42,593 nucleotides of DNA. Origin: an uncultured Flavobacteriaceae bacterium. GTDB lineage: Bacteria > Bacteroidota > Bacteroidia > Flavobacteriales > Flavobacteriaceae. Shown piece by piece: positions 37,831 to 42,593 of this stretch. A model generated the notes under the pieces. It did not search any database. It was given only the letters and a program-made list of their open reading frames with translations, and was not told the DNA's origin. Every line of letters begins with the position of its first letter. Within the stretch, counting starts at the first letter, position 1. The stretch covers positions 1 through 42,593 of the forward strand of contig CALSOZ010000014.1 of assembly GCA_943788095.1 (NCBI GenBank), read 5' to 3'. A program made the position numbers and the translations under genes.

Positions 37831-37856
37831 CAAAATTAAGTAATAATTATCATCAA
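37831..37856 (-). promoter_or_regulatory. Putative promoter of the DUF2721 gene
   Basis: On the minus strand TTG, 15 bases, then TAATTTTG (37831-37838, matching TAnnTTTG), ending 9 bases before the ATG. The spacing is shorter than the usual 17-20. Confidence 0.4.
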
Positions 37857-38006
37857 AAAAAAGAAATGGTTTATGAAAATCCCCCATTAATGTTCTGCGA
37901 GTGTGGCATCAGCAGGATGTATTATTGTTTTACACTGTAAATAGTCCAAAATATAACTCGTTTTACAACATTAAATTTGAGATTAATCTATAAAAATTCA
38001 ATCATT

Positions 38007-39255
38007 TTAGCGCTTCATTGTTGCATTGAGACTTATTTGTTTTTCCAAAACGATTTCACAAACAAAACTCTTCAGGCTAAACCAAAAAGCCAAAATTCCT
38101 GACAGGTTGGTTTTGGGGGACTTCCCTTTTCCAATGCGATGAATTTGAAGTTCATACCAAGGTAATTCTACACCCCCTAGTTGATCTAAAAACTTAATAC
38201 CTATTTGGGGGATTGGAAGCTTCAAATCGTTTTATGGATCCGTCAAAAATTTGATTTGCTAAGTTCGGATACAGGCAAAAGGGTCTTGCCAAACCAACCA
38301 TGTCTAAATGCCCATCTTCCAAAGCTTTTTCCATGACAGAAACAGAACGAAAACCGCCAGTAAGTAGTAAGGGTGTTTTAATCAATTTTCGGGCTTTTTT
38401 GATATACTCCAAAAAGTACGCTTCCCGCGCTATGGTACTTTTTTTACGATCTCCCTGAATCATCGCGGGCTTTTCATAAGTGCCACCAGAAATTTCTATC
38501 AAATCGATCCCTTGATTCCCTAGGAGGCGAATCACTTCCATAGATGCTTCTTCTGTAAATCCACCGCGTTGAAAATCTGCAGAGTTAATCTTAATACCTA
38601 TTGGATACTCTGCTCCTACTTGAGACCGAATTTCACGATAAATCTCTAAAACAAAACGAGCTCTATTGGATAGAGAACCGCCCCATTGATCCGTTCTAAC
38701 ATTGCTAATGGGAGACAAAAACTGACTAACTAAGTATCCGTGAGCCCCATGAATTTGACAACCCTGTAAACCCTGCTTCTTTTAGGATTCTTGCGGTAGT
38801 TCCAAAGCGTTTTATAATGTCCCAAATAGCGTCTTCTGTCAATGCGGTTGGCACTTTAAACATCTTAGAGGCACTGCCCATTTTTAGGGGTATTGCTGAA
38901 GGTGCTACGGTTTCTCTATTAATTGCCGCAAACGCTTGCCTCCCTGGATGGTTTAATTGTGGCCAAAGATGTACGCCTGTACCTTTTACAGATTTGGCCC
39001 ATTCTTTTAACAACTCAAAATGTTTGTAGTCTTCGACGACGACATTTCGCGCCTCACCCTAGTGCCATGGTATCCACCATCACATTTCCTGTAATGAGCA
39101 GTCCTGGATTCCCTTGGGCCCAAACGCTGGTATGCATGTATTAGTCCCTTACTTGGTGCGTGATGTCGCGTCCCAAAATTTTCACTCATTGCAGACTTGG
39201 CAATTCTATTTTTTAAAACGGACCCATTTGGCAAAGTAAAAGAAGACGCGATCAT
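38007..39255 (-). pseudogene. NADH:flavin oxidoreductase (old yellow enzyme family), multiply frameshifted
   Basis: FMN-dependent ene-reductase-type protein assembled from four frames. The N-terminus (39255-39060) has LKNRIAKSAMSENF. The next segment (39013-38726) has HLWPQLNHPGRQA and the EAGFTG region. The long central part (38718-38194) has ISNVRTDQWGGSLSNRARF, a substrate/flavin loop, LLLTGGFRS and MVGLARPF. The tail (38225-38007) carries the typical C-terminal region. Breaks lie at about 39135, 39060-39010, 38765-38720 and 38215. FMN-binding motifs all survive. Such enzymes reduce activated alkenes; the substrate is unknown. Confidence 0.85.
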
Positions 39256-39278
39256 TTTTCATTACTGGATTTTTTTAC

Positions 39279-39286
39279 CAAATATA
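39279..39286 (-). promoter_or_regulatory. Putative -7 element of the OYE gene
   Basis: Minus-strand TATATTTG matches TAnnTTTG, 23 bases before the ATG at 39255. A TTG exists only 15 bases further upstream, so the -33 is uncertain. The rest of the 281-base gap to the next gene is AT-rich and shows no other feature. Confidence 0.4.
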
Positions 39287-39536
39287 TTTAAAACATCAAA
39301 CCAAAGGTTAAAGCTCACCCTTTTCTTTTTTATAAAAAGGAAATTTAAAGGTAAAGTCTCTGAATTGGAGTTACATATGTGGTATTTTTTTCTCAATGAC
39401 TTACAATTAAAAACGTTTCTGAACAAAAGTTTAACTTTAGAGCAAAGCATTTTACCCTGCTCTATTTTAAAAATCGTTCAAAAACAGAATTTAATTAAAA
39501 ATATTTATTAATTTGGTGGTTTGTATTTAGTGTAAA

Positions 39537-39866
39537 ATGTATTTAAAACATCAAATTGGAAAAAATGTAGTCGCAGTATTGTTTTTATTAGCAATAATAC
39601 TCCCCTCTGCAATTCAGTTTAGCCATATGATGGAGGGGCATGAAGGTGTTGCATGCAATGATCAGAGTAATCATATACATAAATCTGAAAAAACCTGTGA
39701 AACATGTGCTTTTAAATTAACATCGCTCAGCTATGCTATTGTTAAATATCCAGATTTACTGTCAGCACAAATTTCTGTAAGGGTTAGCACTAGCTTTACG
39801 CCAATACAATTTAACCGTTCTACATTCACCAATAAACAACTACGCGCACCCCCTGTATTTTCTTAA
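39537..39866 (+). CDS. Small Cys/His-rich exported protein upstream of a TonB receptor
   Basis: 109 residues. The N-terminal hydrophobic segment (about 10-27) acts as a signal or anchor. It is followed by a short metal-ligand-rich stretch with HMMEGHEGVAC, a C-to-H spacing in SNHIHKSEKTCETC (CxxC) and then a Ser/Thr-rich tail. Cys and His are almost confined to this stretch, suggesting metal binding (Cu, Zn or Fe; not decided). It lies 43 bases before the TonB-dependent receptor and is probably in the same operon. Family not recognised; comparable small proteins precede TonB receptors in other flavobacteria. Confidence 0.65.
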   Translation: MYLKHQIGKNVVAVLFLLAIILPSAIQFSHMMEGHEGVACNDQSNHIHKSEKTCETCAFKLTSLSYAIVKYPDLLSAQISVRVSTSFTPIQFNRSTFTNKQLRAPPVFS

Positions 39867-39909
39867 CAAACAAACAAACACATTCGTTTAATGTTAATTA
39901 AGGATTTAT

Positions 39910-42308
39910 ATGCGCAACTATGCATTATGGGTACTGTTATTCAGCAGTATTACATCGATGTCACAAAATTGTGACCACTCACTTTCAGGGATAGTAATCC
40001 GATAATCACGATGGGCAATTGCTCTCCGGAGTTACTCTTATTATTGCAGGTACTGAACAAGCTGTTCAAACAGGCCTTGATGGGACATATTCGTTTTCAA
40101 ACCTATGTAATGACACTTATTACATACAGGTTTCACATCCCTATTGTCTCACAAAAGGATTTACAGTTAACGTTTCTGGAGATACCACGAAGTCTTTTAA
40201 ATTGGAGCATCACATTGAAGAGCTCAACCAAATTACATTAGAAGGAAAAGCTTATGGGGACAAAACCAAAACACTTCTCGAAAGTACACTTAACACAGAC
40301 GAATTGGAACGATTTAGTAGTGGTTCTGTTGGAGATGCCTTAAAAAGCTTGAGTGGTGTCTCGTCATTAAGTACAGGAAATACGGTTGTAAAGCCAATGA
40401 TAAATGGACTTCACAGCAGTCGTGTCGTTATCATTAATAATGGAGTTCGGATGGAAGACCAAGAATGGGGCGCAGAACACGCACCTAACATCGATATAAA
40501 TACAGTGAGCAATCTTACGGTCATAAAAGGGGCCGGTGCACTTCAATACAGTGGAGATGCCGTCGGAGGGGTTATTATTGCTGAAGCTTCAAAAGTTCCT
40601 GTAAAAGATAGCTTGTATGGTAAAACTTTAATGACTGCGACTAGTAATGGACGTGGTTTAGCTCTAAGCTCACAATTAACCAAAAGTGATCAAAATGGAT
40701 GGTATTCAACCTCACAAGGAACCTTAAAACGCTTTGGGGATTTTGAAACTCCCGACTATGTGTTGAGTAATACAGGTGTTTTTGAAAGAAATGCTTCGTT
40801 AAAAGTAGGTTTTAACCGGTTTGACTATGGTTTTGAAGGGTATTATTCGATCTTTAAAAATGAGATTGGCATTTTAGCAGCGTCTCATTTAGGCGGTGCA
40901 GAAGACCTAATTAGAGCCTTAGAAAGCCCTTTACCCTTAACTATAAACGATTTTTCATATACTATCGATGCTCCCAAGCAAGATGTCACACATCATTTGG
41001 CAACTGTAAAAGGGATATAAAAAATTTGATGACTTTGGGACACTGAGCTTGCAATATGATTTTCAAAGAAACAATCGTCTGGAGTACGATATTAGGCGTG
41101 GTGATGATAAAGAAAAACCATCTGTTGATTTAGAATTAGATACGCATACCGTGCTACTAGATTTAGATTCCAGTCTTACAGATGAAGTTGATCTGAAATT
41201 TGGCCTAATGACTGGGTATCAAAACAACTTTGCATCAGACACCGGAGTTCGAAGATTGATTCCTGATTACGAAAAGTATGACTTGGGATTGTATATCATT
41301 GCAGATTACCAATTAAGCGACCAATGGCTTCTGGAAGCTGGGGCTCGATATGAGTATTCCTATATGGATGTTTTTAAGTTTTACAGAACCTCCTTTTGGG
41401 AATCCCGTAATTATGACCAGCTATTCCCTGAAATTGTGATTGAGGACTTGGAGAATCAAATTTTAACCAATCCCGAACTAAGTTTCAAAAATGGTTCTGG
41501 GACTTTGGGAGCGAGCTATGCATTTGGAGAAAGTTCTAAATTATTTTTCAACTATTCAATCGCTTCAAGAGCCCCAAATGCTTCTGAACTTTTTAGTGAA
41601 GGCTTGCACCATTCGGCCTCACGAATTGAGCTAGGTGATTTAAGCTTCAAATCGGAAATTGGGCACAAAGTTTCCTTGACATTTCAAAGTGATAGCGATA
41701 CATTCAGATTTAATATAAACCCCTACATTAATACAATTTCTGACTTTATCATTATTGAACCTGTAGAGGTCCAAAAAACGTTAAGAGGCACTTTTCAAGT
41801 GTGGGAATATCGCCAAACGAATGCACAATTGTTGGGTATCGATGTGGATGCATCCTATGAATTTGCTCAAAACTATCGCTTAAAGACCCAATTCTCTTTG
41901 GTCAAAGGAAAGGACCAAACTTTAGATGCACCATTAATCGGAATGCCGCCTGTAAACATTCGCAACGAAATTGTGTATCAAAATCCTGAATTCAATCACA
42001 TTCGACTGTCTTTACAAAGCGCATATCATTTTAAACAAAACAACCATCCCAACAACAATTTTGAAGTGTTCATGCCAGAAACTAAAACCTATAAATTGGT
42101 GGATGTTAGTACCCCTCCAGATGCATACCACTTACTTAATTTTAGTTCGAGTATCGATCTTAATATCAATCAAAAATCAAAATTTACAGTAGGTTTTACA
42201 ATTACAAACCTATTGGATACTTCGTATCGAAACTACCTGAATCGTTTGCGCTATTTTGCCGATGATTTGGGGAGAAATTTTTTACTAAATCTTAAAATCA
42301 ATTATTAA
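39910..42308 (+). pseudogene. TonB-dependent outer-membrane receptor, frameshifted twice
   Basis: About 798 residues. A signal peptide (ending SMSQNC) leads to a carboxypeptidase-regulatory-like beta domain (about 25-100). The plug has VGDALKSLSGVSSLSTGN, MINGLHSSRVVIINNGVRMED and IKGAGALQYSGDAVGG. The beta barrel ends in the C-terminal aromatic-anchored strand (NFLLNLKINY). One extra C near 40000 and one extra G in a G3 near 41015 break the frame; removing them gives a continuous protein. The short plug and absence of SusD point to ion/cofactor uptake rather than a SusCD polysaccharide system. Substrate unknown, metal favoured by context. Confidence 0.85.
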
Positions 42309-42324
42309 TTTAAAATTCAAAAAA

Positions 42325-42593
42325 ATGAAAAATATGAAATTTTTAACAACAGTAGTATTAGCAAGCACCTTATTTATCGGATGCTCAAAAGATGATGCAC
42401 CAGAACCCGTCAACGAAGAAGAAGTGATAACGACTTTGACCGTAACTCTTGTGCCAAATGACGGCAGTACAACAATTACCTTACAGACTCGTGACTTAGA
42501 TGGCGATGGACCTAATGAACCCATTATTACGACTGGTAATTTTGCTACTGGAGTCACCTATAGTGGTCGCATTGTTCTGCTTAACGAAACTGT
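42325..42593 (+). CDS. Lipoprotein downstream of the TonB receptor (partial, cut by window end)
   Basis: The first 89 codons show a signal peptide with lipobox (FIGC, followed by SKDD), an acidic linker (PEPVNEEEV) and the start of a beta-rich domain with repeated Thr-rich strands and a DLDGDGP loop that resembles a calcium-binding site. It begins 17 bases after the receptor stop, so it is probably the third gene of that operon and may be the surface or periplasmic binding partner. The C-terminal part is outside the window, so the family is not identified. Confidence 0.75.
   Translation, partial: MKNMKFLTTVVLASTLFIGCSKDDAPEPVNEEEVITTLTVTLVPNDGSTTITLQTRDLDGDGPNEPIITTGNFATGVTYSGRIVLLNET

Noticed and set aside
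39197-39511. Plus-strand open frame across the OYE start and the following gap
   Set aside because: It overlaps the conserved OYE N-terminus in antisense and shows no recognisable domain; the AT-rich gap easily leaves a frame open.
39867-39909. Short AAAC-type tandem repeat before the TonB gene (possible phase variation)
   Set aside because: Only three or four units, imperfect, and outside the coding frame; I see no convincing promoter spacing effect.
1-42593. tRNA, rRNA, CRISPR arrays and insertion sequences
   Set aside because: Scanning by eye found no T-arm/acceptor pairs, regularly spaced repeats or transposase-like proteins. This is not a computed search.

Overview
The window looks like about 42.6 kb of chromosome from a marine-type Flavobacteriaceae (Bacteroidota). 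The DNA is AT-rich. Promoters fit the Bacteroidota pattern (TTG, then TAnnTTTG) rather than -35/-10. Shine-Dalgarno sites are weak or absent. Many secreted proteins are lipoproteins, and several families are typical of this group: GldI, DUF5683, DUF3810, WbqC, DUF6122 and B12-dependent methylmalonyl-CoA mutase. I see no rRNA, tRNA, CRISPR array, phage gene or insertion sequence. Almost everything is core housekeeping.

Layout. 0-7 kb: mnmE (-), a TlpA-like thioredoxin lipoprotein, a conserved hypothetical, a ROK/polyphosphate-glucokinase-type kinase, holA (-), a lone HsdR N-terminal-domain protein, a family 2 glycosyltransferase and an OmpA-type lipoprotein. 7.8-16 kb: pheT, trxB (-), then a tightly overlapping udk-ftsB/divIC-mutA-mutB operon. 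16-22.7 kb: two tandem ParA ATPases (the first with an unusual C-terminal extension), parB, DUF5683, dapB, lepB, wbqC and DUF6122. 22.7-29 kb, all minus strand in transcription order: a TPR protein, ribH, two small membrane proteins, mutL, two rhomboids and an EEP-family phosphohydrolase. 29-34.4 kb: recF, a lipocalin-like lipoprotein and dciA/DUF721 (+); ndk (-); a DHH phosphoesterase, gldI and a cyclophilin-FKBP fusion lipoprotein (+). 34.4-42.6 kb: pepD (-), DUF3810, DUF2721 (-), an old-yellow-enzyme gene (-), then a small Cys/His-rich protein, a TonB-dependent receptor and a lipoprotein cut by the window end. That last trio looks like an outer-membrane metal-uptake locus.

The most striking property is a large number of single-base frameshifts, mostly one base missing from or added to short homopolymers. 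They hit holA, the HsdR_N gene, the glycosyltransferase, lepB, wbqC, DUF6122, rhomboid 2, mutL, gldI, pepD, DUF3810, the OYE gene and the TonB receptor. The stretch from about 6.9 to 21.5 kb has none that I can see. Essential genes (holA, lepB) are hit, and the reading continues with good conservation in another frame. I therefore think most are sequence or assembly errors rather than true pseudogenes. Those genes are annotated over their reconstructed span as 'pseudogene', meaning only that the frame is broken in this sequence.

Biologically, the best leads are the ParA paralogue with a fused C-terminal domain beside the chromosomal parAB, the Cys/His-rich protein + TonB receptor + lipoprotein locus, and the mutL-rhomboid-rhomboid-EEP gene string.
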